Of a stretch of 39,550 nucleotides of DNA, positions 7,478 through 16,020 are shown one piece after another (the first letter of the stretch is position 1; the number at the start of each line of letters is the position of its first letter). The notes under the pieces were generated by a model. It was not told where the DNA came from, made no database searches, and saw only the letters and a list, made by a program, of their open reading frames with translations. The stretch comes from Caloranaerobacter azorensis DSM 13643 (lineage in GTDB: Bacteria; Bacillota; Clostridia; Tissierellales; Thermohalobacteraceae): assembly GCF_900129995.1 (NCBI RefSeq), contig NZ_FQXO01000017.1:1-39550 (forward strand), read 5' to 3'. Made by a program: the position numbers and the translations under genes.

Positions 7478-8161
7478 AAATCTTATTTTTATTTCACCAA
7501 ATAAATCTTTTATCTCTTTTTCAATTTCTAATAATTCTTCCCGCAAATAAGGTGTAAATCTACCCTGCCCAGCTAATACCGTTTCTCTATCTTTGAAATT
7601 TTGTATGATATATCTTTTAGCACCACTAATCTCTTTTGAAAGCTCTAAAATATCATTCTGACTCAACAATTCCTTACATACAGTAGTCCTAAATTCATAA
7701 TCTATATCACTATTTTTAATCAATCTAATACTCTCTTGTATAGAATTGATATCTACCATTACACCGACCACACTACTATATTTAGAAAAAGGAGCCTTTA
7801 TATCCATCGCTATATAATCTACCAGTCTTAAATCTAAAAGCCTTTTAATTACATCAGGATTAGTTCCATTCGTATCTAATTTTACAAGATATCCTATATC
7901 CTTTACCTTTTTTATAAAACTTACTAACTCTTTTTGTAAAGTAGGCTCTCCGCCAGATATACATACGGCCTCTATCATCGTTTTTCTGCTTTCCAAAAAT
8001 TCTAATACATCTCTTTCTAAAATAATTTCTCCTTCATTTTTAACAAGCAAAGAATTATGACAAAACGGACATCTGAAATTACATCCCCCTGTAAATAATA
8101 CAGTACATATTTTATCGGGATAATCGATAAAAGAAGATTTTTGTAATCCTTTAAAATTCAT
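7475..8161 (-). CDS. nrdG: Anaerobic ribonucleotide reductase activating protein (radical SAM)
   Basis: 228 aa. Radical-SAM enzyme that uses S-adenosylmethionine and a 4Fe-4S cluster to place the glycyl radical on NrdD. The cluster motif is CNFRCPFCH (Cys27, Cys31, Cys34), followed by the SGGEPTLQ motif for SAM binding. I chose the ATG at 8161 because GAGGGTG is well spaced before it and the FKGLQKSSFIDYPDK start is typical; a TTG at 8203 would add 14 non-conserved residues. It lies 49 bases downstream of nrdD in the same operon and ends at a bidirectional terminator. Confidence 0.92.
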   Translation of the reverse strand: MNFKGLQKSSFIDYPDKICTVLFTGGCNFRCPFCHNSLLVKNEGEIILERDVLEFLESRKTMIEAVCISGGEPTLQKELVSFIKKVKDIGYLVKLDTNGTNPDVIKRLLDLRLVDYIAMDIKAPFSKYSSVVGVMVDINSIQESIRLIKNSDIDYEFRTTVCKELLSQNDILELSKEISGAKRYIIQNFKDRETVLAGQGRFTPYLREELLEIEKEIKDLFGEIKIRF

Positions 8162-8210
8162 AATAACACCCTCATCAAAAAATTTATACTTCACCGACTG
8201 CAATTAATCT

Positions 8211-10322
8211 TTATTCTTCTTTTGAAACATTATTTAATATACTATACTTTGCATCAAATTCTAACCTATCTTTAAACTCCTCTTTTTTACCCTTATTCCA
8301 TGATTGAACTGGGCGATGAAAACCGACAACTCTAGTCCATACTTCAGCTTCTCTTCCGCATTCTGGACAATTAAAATGTTCTCCACTTATATAACCATGT
8401 TCAGGACAGATACTATATGTCGGTGTTATTGTAAAATAAGGTATCTTACTGTTTTCAAATACTTTCTTTATTAAAGTCTTAACTACTTCAACACTCTCAA
8501 TTGCTTCCCCTATAAAACCGTGGAAAACTGTTCCTCCTGTATATAGACTCTGTAATTTATCTTGTAAACTAATCGCTTCAAAAATATCTTTTGTATGTCC
8601 TACTGGAAGTTGAGTCGAATTTGTATAATATGGTTCTTCGTCTCCTTGAGTAAATATCTTTGGATAAAGCTTTTTATCCATTCTCGCAAATCTATATGAT
8701 GCACTTTCAGCAGGTGAAGCCTCTAAATTCCATAAACTTCCTGTTTCTTCTTGGAAAATCTGAATAACTTTATTCATAAATTCCATTATTTCAATTGCAA
8801 ATTCATTTCCCTCTTCAGTCGTTATATCTTTACCTAATAAGTTTATACATGCTTCATTCATTCCATTAAGACCTATTGTACTAAAGTGGTTTTTGAAATA
8901 CTCTCCTTCTGCATCTTTAATACTCTGTAAATAGAATTTAGAATACGGATATAATCCGGCTTCCATATAACCTTCTAATACTTTTCTCTTTGTCTCACAT
9001 ATTTCTTTGGCTAGTTCCATAAGCTCTCTAACTCTTCGTTTGAACTCCTCTTTGTTCTTTGATAAATATCCTATTCTAGCCATGTTTAAGGTTACCACAT
9101 TTATAGAACCTGTCAGAGGATTAGCTCCAAATAGACCTCCTCCTCTTCTTCTCAATTCACGATTATCTAATCTAAGTCTACAGCACATACTTCTAACATC
9201 TTCAGGCGACATATCACTATTTATAAAATTAGCAAAATAAGGAGTTCCAAATTTTCTAGTCATCTCCATAATTAGATTAACAACCTCGGAATCCCATGGA
9301 AAATCCTTCGTTATATTTATTGTAGGTATTGGGAAACTGAAACTCCTTCCAGCCCCGTCTCCTTCCATCATAACTTCACAGAGTGCCTTATTAAACATAT
9401 CCATTTCTTTTTGGAACTCTCCATAAGTTTTTTCCATACGCTTACCGCCAATTATGACAGGCATATTTTTAAGCATAGGATGCGGAGTAATATCTAAAGT
9501 TATGTTAGTAAACGGCGTCTGAAAACCTACTCTAGTTGGTATATTCAAATTAAAAACAAAGCTCTGTACTATTTTCTTTACTTGATCATAATCTAATCCG
9601 TCATAGTAAATAAATGGTGCAACATAAGTATCAAGTGAACTTATAGCTTGTGCTCCAGCAGCTTCCCCTTGCAAAGTATACAGCCAGTTCACAATCTGCC
9701 CTAAAAATGATTGGAAATGCTTTGCAGGTTTAGATTCAATTTTACCAGATGCACCTTTAAAACCATGAATTAAAAGCGCTTCAAGATCCCAACCGCAGCA
9801 GTATGGAGCTAACAATCCTAAATCGTGTATATGTAAATCTCCGTTGATATGAGCATCTCTTAATTCTTTTCTATAAATTTTATTAAGCCAATATTTTTTA
9901 GTTATAGATTCAACAATATGATTATTTAATCCCTGCAAACTAAATCCCATATTTGCATTTTCATTAATTCTCCAATCTTCTAAAGACACATACTCTTCAA
10001 TCATCTTTTCAGCGTCCATAAAAAGATTCTTAACATCTCTCAATTCTTCATGCTTTTTCCTATATAATATGTAAGCTTTAGCTGTTTTAGCATGCCCTTC
10101 TTCTATAAGTACTTTCTCAACAATATCTTGTATGTCTTCAACAGTAGGAATTCCAACACCAAAAGCTTCTTCTAATATATTAGCCGTTATTTCTGCTAAT
10201 CTTCTTGCCTCTTTCCTGTCATCTCCCCCTACAGCTTTTGCTGCAGCAAAAATTGCATTTTCAATTTTTTGAATATCAAAATCAACAATGTTTCCATTTC
10301 GCTTCTGAACTCGAGCTACCAA
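8211..10322 (-). CDS. nrdD: Anaerobic ribonucleoside-triphosphate reductase
   Basis: 703 aa, class III reductase making dNTPs from NTPs without oxygen. An ATP-cone regulatory domain occupies about residues 1-95 (VQKRNGNIVDFDIQKI). The large glycyl-radical barrel follows, with the active-site region MCCRLRLDNRELRRRGGG. Near the C terminus is a zinc site made of CPEHG and CPECG, and the radical glycine is Gly667 in RVVGFHRPVQ. The start codon is TTG with a short GGGG ribosome site. nrdG follows 49 bases later. Upstream is a TTGTAT-N17-TATTAA promoter with an 18-bp palindrome in its spacer. The gene indicates DNA synthesis under anoxia; no class I or II enzyme is in view. Confidence 0.95.
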   Translation of the reverse strand: MVARVQKRNGNIVDFDIQKIENAIFAAAKAVGGDDRKEARRLAEITANILEEAFGVGIPTVEDIQDIVEKVLIEEGHAKTAKAYILYRKKHEELRDVKNLFMDAEKMIEEYVSLEDWRINENANMGFSLQGLNNHIVESITKKYWLNKIYRKELRDAHINGDLHIHDLGLLAPYCCGWDLEALLIHGFKGASGKIESKPAKHFQSFLGQIVNWLYTLQGEAAGAQAISSLDTYVAPFIYYDGLDYDQVKKIVQSFVFNLNIPTRVGFQTPFTNITLDITPHPMLKNMPVIIGGKRMEKTYGEFQKEMDMFNKALCEVMMEGDGAGRSFSFPIPTINITKDFPWDSEVVNLIMEMTRKFGTPYFANFINSDMSPEDVRSMCCRLRLDNRELRRRGGGLFGANPLTGSINVVTLNMARIGYLSKNKEEFKRRVRELMELAKEICETKRKVLEGYMEAGLYPYSKFYLQSIKDAEGEYFKNHFSTIGLNGMNEACINLLGKDITTEEGNEFAIEIMEFMNKVIQIFQEETGSLWNLEASPAESASYRFARMDKKLYPKIFTQGDEEPYYTNSTQLPVGHTKDIFEAISLQDKLQSLYTGGTVFHGFIGEAIESVEVVKTLIKKVFENSKIPYFTITPTYSICPEHGYISGEHFNCPECGREAEVWTRVVGFHRPVQSWNKGKKEEFKDRLEFDAKYSILNNVSKEE

Positions 10323-10356
10323 ACAATCAACCCCTTTATATTGTGGTGTATATTAA

Positions 10357-10385
10357 TTAATACCATATATATAGTATATATACAA
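10357..10385 (-). promoter_or_regulatory. nrdDG promoter with palindrome in the spacer
   Basis: On the minus strand TTGTAT, 17 bases, TATTAA. The palindrome ATACCATATATATAGTAT (plus strand 10360-10377; one mismatch) fills the spacer, an ideal place for a repressor. The halves resemble, but are one base longer per half than, the NrdR box ACACWATA/TATWGTGT. A second looser match lies at 10334-10349. Confidence 0.45.
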
Positions 10386-10533
10386 TTTTAAAATAATAAT
10401 TATTTTTTTTCAATCAATTTTTTACCTAGATTTTATAAATAAATAAAGTTAGTAAGATAGAACTATGCATTTCTTTATTTTTTATCATATTATTATCTTT
10501 TCTTATTTACCTCATTATTTTTTCAAAAATAAA

Positions 10534-10568
10534 TAAACCTCTAAGCAGAATTACTGCTTAAAGGTTTA
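10534..10568 (-). terminator. Terminator of the MprF-like gene
   Basis: Hairpin with outer arms TAAACCT/AGGTTTA and inner arms AAGCAG/CTGCTT around a 5-base loop. On the minus strand it is followed by TTATTTTTG. It lies 43 bases past the stop of the leftward gene. Confidence 0.65.
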
Positions 10569-10610
10569 TATCCATCAATCCTGATTTGAAAAAGCCCTAT
10601 TATAATTTAT

Positions 10611-11633
10611 TTAAGTTGAAAATTTTGTTCTTTTTCTATTTAAATAATCTACTAAAGTAACTAATCCACTTATTACTAAATTTAAATAATAGGTTATCAT
10701 TCTCCATAAAAATATAGCATAAGGCAGCATTCCTGCACTAAAAAATCCTTTAAAAAATAAATAAAATCCGCCTTCAGAAGCTCCTACTCTACCGGGAGTA
10801 GGCATATATGAAACCGTAACATCTAATAGCGACTGTATCGATATAATATCCAAAAGAGAAGCCTTATTAAATCCCATAGATAAATATATAAAATAAGTTA
10901 TACTAAAATATACAGTTATTTGAATGAGTGTAAGAAATGATATCTTTAATGAAATCTTTCCATTCTCCTTAATTTTATCAATACCTACCATATATTCATC
11001 TAAATGTTTCTCAAACGTAAGTACAACTTTTTCTAAATTCTTTATAATTTTAACTCTATGTAATAAACATAAAATAATATTTATTAATTTTTTAGTAATA
11101 TTTTGATTAAAAAACAGAGTTATCAAAACTATAGTTCCAGAAAGTCTTATGATAATGCCTATCGCAAAAAAAGGCAGTATCATTTTTAAATTTCTATAAA
11201 TAAAACCAAATTTAATAATAAACATAAATACTGAAAATAGCGTTACTACAATTTGGAATATAATAAACTTGACTAATAAAATTGATGTCGATATTCCAAT
11301 AGGAATGGACTCATTAGCCATTACATAAATCTGTGCTGGCTGTCCGCCGCTTGAAAATGGTGTAATATTATTATAATACTGTCCAATCATAGTAAACTTT
11401 ATCGATTTTAATAGACTTGACTTCGAATTGATCATTTTAGTTAAATAATATATTATTGAACCATCAATTATCCAATATAAAGCCATACATAACATACCTA
11501 TCAAAAGATATGTTTTATTTATTCTCAACAATAGTAAAGGTATTTCTGCTATCCTATTCTCTCCTAATATTAAAGACATTGTAATTACTATTAAAACCAC
11601 TACAAAAATATAGTTCAAAATTTGCCTTTTCAT
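10611..11633 (-). CDS. MprF/UPF0104-like integral membrane protein (flippase-type)
   Basis: 340 aa with about eight hydrophobic segments. It belongs to the lysylphosphatidylglycerol synthase transmembrane (LPG_synthase_TM, UPF0104) family, recognised by ITPFSSGGQPAQIY in the first third and PTPGRVGASEGGFYLFF in the last. In MprF this membrane half moves modified lipids across the bilayer. Stand-alone proteins like this one lack the aminoacyl-transferase half, so their substrate is uncertain. The ATG has AGGGGAAG before it. A TTGTTA-N17-TATAAA promoter lies 55-83 bases upstream, and the gene ends in its own terminator, so it is monocistronic. Confidence 0.8.
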   Translation of the reverse strand: MKRQILNYIFVVVLIVITMSLILGENRIAEIPLLLLRINKTYLLIGMLCMALYWIIDGSIIYYLTKMINSKSSLLKSIKFTMIGQYYNNITPFSSGGQPAQIYVMANESIPIGISTSILLVKFIIFQIVVTLFSVFMFIIKFGFIYRNLKMILPFFAIGIIIRLSGTIVLITLFFNQNITKKLINIILCLLHRVKIIKNLEKVVLTFEKHLDEYMVGIDKIKENGKISLKISFLTLIQITVYFSITYFIYLSMGFNKASLLDIISIQSLLDVTVSYMPTPGRVGASEGGFYLFFKGFFSAGMLPYAIFLWRMITYYLNLVISGLVTLVDYLNRKRTKFST

Positions 11634-11687
11634 AAACTTCCCCTAACTTTTTTGTTTTCATTTTACTGTCAAATCTGTTTTAAATCA

Positions 11688-11716
11688 TTTATATATATTT
11701 TATTACTTTCTAACAA
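11688..11716 (-). promoter_or_regulatory. Probable sigma-A promoter of the MprF-like gene
   Basis: Minus strand TTGTTA (11716-11711), 17-base spacer, TATAAA (11693-11688). The spacing is ideal and the -35 box is two bases from consensus. Confidence 0.45.
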
Positions 11717-11766
11717 TATATACAACTTTTTTTTGTAATCATTTTAAATAATAGGCTAAACTGTTA

Positions 11767-11794
11767 AACTCTCCAGAATTAATTCTGGAGAGTT
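11767..11794 (-). terminator. Perfect 28-bp palindromic terminator after the peptide gene
   Basis: The arms AACTCTCCAGAATT and AATTCTGGAGAGTT are exact reverse complements. The stop codon of the 45-aa peptide gene is inside the palindrome, so the hairpin begins within its last codons. T-rich sequence on the minus strand follows after a few bases. Confidence 0.7.
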
Positions 11795-11916
11795 CCCGGT
11801 TCTGTGGACCATGGCTCTGGATCTTCCAACTCTATACAATAGCCTATACTAGCTCCGATTCCGATAGTTAACGTAGAAATAATTGTAAGTATAATCAATA
11901 ATTTTTTTATTTTCAA
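11779..11916 (-). CDS. Putative exported signal-peptide precursor (45 aa, RNPP partner)
   Basis: Starts with TTG, 7 bases after a strong GAGGAGG ribosome site. Residues 1-5 are basic (MKIKK), 6-25 are hydrophobic (LLIILTIISTLTIGIG...), and the last 20 are polar and acidic (IELEDPEPWSTEPGTLQN). This is the layout of Phr, NprX, PapR and Qsp precursors: Sec-type leader, then a C-terminal tail from which a short peptide is cut. It begins 35 bases after the stop of the HTH-TPR regulator, on the same strand, and ends in a strong terminator. I infer a secreted quorum-sensing peptide that is re-imported and read by the regulator. The mature sequence is not determinable; the Pro/Trp-containing tail is the candidate. 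It could instead be an unrelated small secreted peptide. Confidence 0.65.
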   Translation of the reverse strand: MKIKKLLIILTIISTLTIGIGASIGYCIELEDPEPWSTEPGTLQN

Positions 11917-11951
11917 TATTGCACCTCCTCTTTTTATTTAATACCATAATA

Positions 11952-13298
11952 TTAACCTCTATCAAATAAATCTCTTATCTTATAAATATCTTTATTTACA
12001 AAATATTTACATAATTTTGCAATTAATTCCCCTATCCCCTCTGCTTCCCGGTTTTCCCTTACAAACTTAATCATCTCATCTATAAATTTTTCATCCTCTA
12101 TATCTACCAAATCCACAAGAAAAACATCCATCAATCTACAATAAGTTTCTATTAATAATGATATATCTTCTTCCTTTTTTGCAATAGATAATAATTCAAA
12201 TAAATATATTTTTGATTTATTATATTCACCAGTATCAAATAATATATTGATAATAGATTTAATAGTAAATACTAAACGTTCACTTTTTATATTTCTTCTT
12301 ATTCTTAAACTTTTCTTTAAAAATTTAATCGATTGCTCAATATTATTCAATCTATGATATATTGCGCCTATATTATTATAAGCTATAGCCATTCTTTCTA
12401 AATTACTACTCTGTTTAGCTAATTCCAATAATTGTTTATATATTTCAAGGCTCTCTTCTAATTTCCCAATTAAATTATAAATATTCGCCTTTAGCAGTAG
12501 AATATCCATATGTTTAGACTCTTCTGAAATATCAAATTCTAATATAAGCTTGTCCAAACAATTTAAACTCTCCTCATATAATTCCATCTTAAATAAAGCC
12601 AGCGAATTATTAAATAAAATACGCTCCTTAAAATCGCTGTCTAATATTTTAAAATCTTCAATAATAGACATAGCATAGTCATTTAGGCTAATAGCTTCTT
12701 CATACTCTCCTCTTTTTATCAAACACCGTACTATCTTTGTGCAAACTTTAACCAAATTTCTGTAATCATTCAACCTAAAATAATTACCTAATGCCATCAT
12801 ATAATAAAATTCACTTCTGTAATAATTCAGCTTATTAAAGAAATAATCTCCAGCTAAATCATAGATAGCTGCCTTTTTTGAAGGGATATCCCACTTTCTT
12901 AGTAGCTCTTCTGCCATATAAAATTTTGTCAAAAACTCATCTGTTGAATCTTTCATCATATTTTTTAAAATCTCTATAATAGTATTTAACCTATAAGAGG
13001 CCTGCTTCTTTTCATCAGCTAAAAGATAATCTGCATCAACCTGATAATTTAAATTCTTTTCCTTTAATATCCTGCTTAAATTACTAGCCAAGATTTTAGC
13101 AGTTTCATTACTTAATTTAACCTTACCATTTTCTATATAACTAATTAAACTTCTATCTATATTATCTCCTGCCAACTCTTTCTGATTAATCTTTAAAAAT
13201 TTCCTTATTGCTCTAATTTTTTCATTAGTGGGTAAAATCGTATCTTCTAAAATATACACTTTATCAGTCACCTCATAGTCATTAGTAAAGACTCTCAT
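11952..13298 (-). CDS. HTH-TPR transcriptional regulator, RNPP-like
   Basis: 448 aa. An Xre-type helix-turn-helix occupies about residues 26-80 (EKIRAIRKFLKINQKELAG then SLISYIENGK). The remaining ~350 residues are helical tetratricopeptide-like repeats, with clear examples at YNNIGAIYHRLNNIEQSIKFL and ANIYNLIGKLEESLEIYKQLL. This architecture is that of RNPP regulators (NprR, PlcR, PrgX, AimR and the clostridial QssR-type proteins), whose TPR domain binds a re-imported peptide. It lies directly upstream of a 45-aa leader-bearing peptide gene. The length is close to NprR (about 420-425 aa as I recall). Targets are unknown; the adjacent maltose phosphorylase gene, transcribed the other way, is one candidate. 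Confidence 0.8.
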   Translation of the reverse strand: MRVFTNDYEVTDKVYILEDTILPTNEKIRAIRKFLKINQKELAGDNIDRSLISYIENGKVKLSNETAKILASNLSRILKEKNLNYQVDADYLLADEKKQASYRLNTIIEILKNMMKDSTDEFLTKFYMAEELLRKWDIPSKKAAIYDLAGDYFFNKLNYYRSEFYYMMALGNYFRLNDYRNLVKVCTKIVRCLIKRGEYEEAISLNDYAMSIIEDFKILDSDFKERILFNNSLALFKMELYEESLNCLDKLILEFDISEESKHMDILLLKANIYNLIGKLEESLEIYKQLLELAKQSSNLERMAIAYNNIGAIYHRLNNIEQSIKFLKKSLRIRRNIKSERLVFTIKSIINILFDTGEYNKSKIYLFELLSIAKKEEDISLLIETYCRLMDVFLVDLVDIEDEKFIDEMIKFVRENREAEGIGELIAKLCKYFVNKDIYKIRDLFDRG

Positions 13299-13340
13299 TT
13301 AAAAATTTACCCTAATTTGTAATTAACTAACTTTTTTATT

Positions 13341-13369
13341 AGTTTATCATTTATATTTCAAATTGTAAA
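13341..13369 (-). promoter_or_regulatory. Probable promoter of the HTH-TPR regulator
   Basis: Minus strand TTTACA (13369-13364), 17 bases, TAAACT (13346-13341), 43 bases before the ATG. The remainder of the 373-base gap 13299-13671 is AT-rich and holds the operator and possible promoters of the gene on the other side: TATAAT at 13583-13588 preceded by TG, and TATAAT at 13646-13651. Confidence 0.4.
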
Positions 13370-13621
13370 TAGTTTTTTTGCCTCATTATTAACTTATTTA
13401 CTGTATTTCGTAATTTCTAAAATTTTTATAAAATTTTATCTTTATTCTAAAAATACCCATTAGAAACATTTAATAAACATAAATATATATTATGTTAATA
13501 ATTATTATAGTCTAAAATACATGCCGATTAAATTAAATCAATTTTTTTATAATTAAATCTTAAAATTTTCCCTCATATCTGATATAATTTAAATCGGGTG
13601 ATTTTTATTTTTTTGTTTGTA

Positions 13622-13637
13622 ATGCAACCGTTTGCAT
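13622..13637 (+). promoter_or_regulatory. MalR-type operator before maltose phosphorylase
   Basis: ATGCAACCGTTTGCAT, a 16-bp near-perfect palindrome 34 bases upstream of the ATG. It is identical, or identical as reverse complement, to the sites at 17965, 27781 and 39151, and differs at one end base from that at 37300. Confidence 0.85.
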
Positions 13638-13671
13638 CTATGTTTTATAATTCTTAAAGGTAGGTGAAATA

Positions 13672-15978
13672 ATGAAACAGTATTTTAAAATTGATGAATG
13701 GAACATTATAGAAGAAGGATTGCATCCAGAAGAAAACAGAATATATGAAAGTGTAATGAGTCTTGGAAATGGTCATATGGGTATTAGAGGAAATTTTGAA
13801 GAAGACTATTCAGGTGATACTCTGCAAGGAACATACATTGCAGGAGTATATTATCCAGATAAAACTAAAGTAGGTTGGTGGAAAAACGGATATCCAGAAT
13901 ACTTTGCTAAAGTGCTAAATGCTACAAATTTTATAGGTATAAAAGTATTGATAAATGGAGTAAATATTGATTTAGCTAAAATTAAGGTTAAAGATTTCAG
14001 TCGTATACTTGATATGAAAAACGGATACCTTTTAAGAAGCTTTACTATAGTAGACTCTGAAAACAGAGAAACTAAAATCGAAGTGAAAAGATTTTTAAGT
14101 ATGTCAGAATTAGAAATAGCAGCTATTTCTTACAGTATTACTCCATTAAATCATGATGCTGATATCTCTTTGATACCATATCTTGATGGTGATGTTTCAA
14201 ATGAAGATTCTAATTACAATGAAAAATTTTGGCTAGAAGTTAATAGAGCTGTTGATAATGAACAAGGCTTATTAACTATGAAAACAAAAAAATTAGATTT
14301 TCATGTAACTTGTGCAATGAAATATGATATAAAAGAAAACGGTAATGATATTACCAAAGAAATTGAACTTATAGACAAAGAAAAATATGTTGGAAATAAA
14401 GTATCTTTTACAGCTTCTAAAGGAAAAACTTATACATTATATAAATACATTTCAGTTACAACAAACCGAGATTACGACACTGAAAATATTGAATCAGAAG
14501 CAATTAAAAAGGTTAATAATGCGTATTCAAAAGGATTTGATGTTCTATTAAATGAACATATTTCTGCTTGGGAACGTATTTGGAAAGAAAGCGATGTTGT
14601 AATCGAAGGTGATGTTAAAGCTCAACAGGGAATTAGATTTAATATTTTCCAACTAAATCAGACTTATACTGGTCATGACCCAAGACTTAATATCGGACCT
14701 AAAGGATTTACTGGTGAAAAATATGGCGGTAGTACTTATTGGGACACAGAAGCTTTCTGTTTTCCATTCTATCTAAGTACTAGCGACCAAAATATAGCTA
14801 GAAATCTACTTATATACAGATATAATCATTTAGAAAAAGCAAAAGAAAATGCTAGAAAATTAGGCTTAAATGGTGCTCTTTATCCTATGGTTACTATGAA
14901 TGGAGAAGAATGCCATAATGAATGGGAAATAACTTTTGAAGAAATTCACAGAAATGCAGCCATATCATATGCAATATTTAACTATGTAAGATATACCGAT
15001 GACAAACAATATCTTTTAGATTATGGATTTGAAGTATTGGTTGAAACAAGTAGATTCTGGGCTGATAGAGTTAATTATAACCCTAGAAAAGATAAATATA
15101 TGATTTTAGGTGTTACAGGCCCTAATGAATACGAAAATAACGTAAATAATAACTGGTATACAAACACAATGGCTGCATGGAATTTAGAATACACTCTAGA
15201 AGTTATGGAATATATAAAAAATGAGCACCCTGCTAGATTTGAAGAATTAAAAAATAAGCTCAAATTACAAGATGAAGAAATAGAAAAATGGAAAGATATA
15301 GTAAATAAAATGTATTATCCATATGTAGAATCATTAGGAATATTTGAACAGCAAGACGGCTACATGGATAAAGAACTTCTCAATGTTAGCGATATTCCAA
15401 AAGAAGAATTACCAATAAATAAACACTGGTCATGGGATAGAATTTTACGTTCTTGTTTCATTAAACAAGCAGATGTAATACAAGGATTATATTTCTTAAG
15501 CGACAGATTTGATTTAGAAACTAAAAAGAGAAATTTTGACTTCTATGAGCCAAAAACTGTTCATGAGTCATCTTTATCACCATGTATATATTCGATTATA
15601 GCTAGTGAAATTGGATATGAAGAAAAAGCATACGAATTATATTTAAGAACAGCAAGATTAGACCTAGATAACTACAACAAAGATACTGATGACGGTCTTC
15701 ATATAACAAGTATGTCTGGAAGTTGGCTAGCAATAGTTCATGGATTTGCTGGAATGAAAATTAAAGACGGTATGTTAAGTTTCTCACCTTTTATTCCAAA
15801 AGCATGGAATAAATATTCTTTTAAAATAATCTTCAGAGGACATCTGCTTAAAATAACTGTAGATAAAGAAATAATAACAATTGAGCAAGAAGAAGGTAAC
15901 GAACTTACTTTAAAAATATATGATAAAGAATATACTATAGAAGCTAATGGTAAAATAACTTTAGAAACAAACAGATAG
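13672..15978 (+). CDS. malP: Maltose phosphorylase, GH65
   Basis: 768 aa, full family length. It is predicted to split maltose with phosphate into glucose and beta-glucose 1-phosphate in the cytoplasm. The N-terminal beta domain has the maltose-phosphorylase-like run MSLGNGHMGIRGNFEE and VGWWKNGYP. The (alpha/alpha)6 barrel has the general acid Glu486 in VTGPNEYENN and the phosphate-binding HESSLSP motif. Kojibiose and trehalose phosphorylases share the fold, but the close match of the N-terminal segments to Lactobacillus maltose phosphorylase favours maltose. The product needs beta-phosphoglucomutase, which is not in the window. A MalR-type operator precedes it and AGGTAGGTGA is the ribosome site. 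Confidence 0.88.
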   Translation: MKQYFKIDEWNIIEEGLHPEENRIYESVMSLGNGHMGIRGNFEEDYSGDTLQGTYIAGVYYPDKTKVGWWKNGYPEYFAKVLNATNFIGIKVLINGVNIDLAKIKVKDFSRILDMKNGYLLRSFTIVDSENRETKIEVKRFLSMSELEIAAISYSITPLNHDADISLIPYLDGDVSNEDSNYNEKFWLEVNRAVDNEQGLLTMKTKKLDFHVTCAMKYDIKENGNDITKEIELIDKEKYVGNKVSFTASKGKTYTLYKYISVTTNRDYDTENIESEAIKKVNNAYSKGFDVLLNEHISAWERIWKESDVVIEGDVKAQQGIRFNIFQLNQTYTGHDPRLNIGPKGFTGEKYGGSTYWDTEAFCFPFYLSTSDQNIARNLLIYRYNHLEKAKENARKLGLNGALYPMVTMNGEECHNEWEITFEEIHRNAAISYAIFNYVRYTDDKQYLLDYGFEVLVETSRFWADRVNYNPRKDKYMILGVTGPNEYENNVNNNWYTNTMAAWNLEYTLEVMEYIKNEHPARFEELKNKLKLQDEEIEKWKDIVNKMYYPYVESLGIFEQQDGYMDKELLNVSDIPKEELPINKHWSWDRILRSCFIKQADVIQGLYFLSDRFDLETKKRNFDFYEPKTVHESSLSPCIYSIIASEIGYEEKAYELYLRTARLDLDNYNKDTDDGLHITSMSGSWLAIVHGFAGMKIKDGMLSFSPFIPKAWNKYSFKIIFRGHLLKITVDKEIITIEQEEGNELTLKIYDKEYTIEANGKITLETNR

Positions 15979-15979
15979 A

Positions 15980-16020
15980 AATAGGGCTTACAATATTGAT
16001 TGTAAGCCCTATTTTTTCTT
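15980..16020. terminator. Bidirectional terminator between malP and second mcp
   Basis: Fourteen-bp perfect stem AATAGGGCTTACAA / TTGTAAGCCCTATT with a 6-base loop, followed by T6 on the plus strand. On the minus strand the chemoreceptor stop codon lies in the flanking A/T run. Confidence 0.9.

Noticed and set aside
10334-10377. Canonical tandem NrdR boxes
   Set aside because: Half-site length and centre spacing (27 bp) do not fit the usual 16-mer pairs about 31 bp apart; kept only as an unassigned palindrome.
11779-13298. Phage arbitrium (AimR-AimP) system
   Set aside because: The architecture is similar, but no phage genes are in the window and the surroundings are chromosomal metabolism, so the general RNPP reading is preferred.
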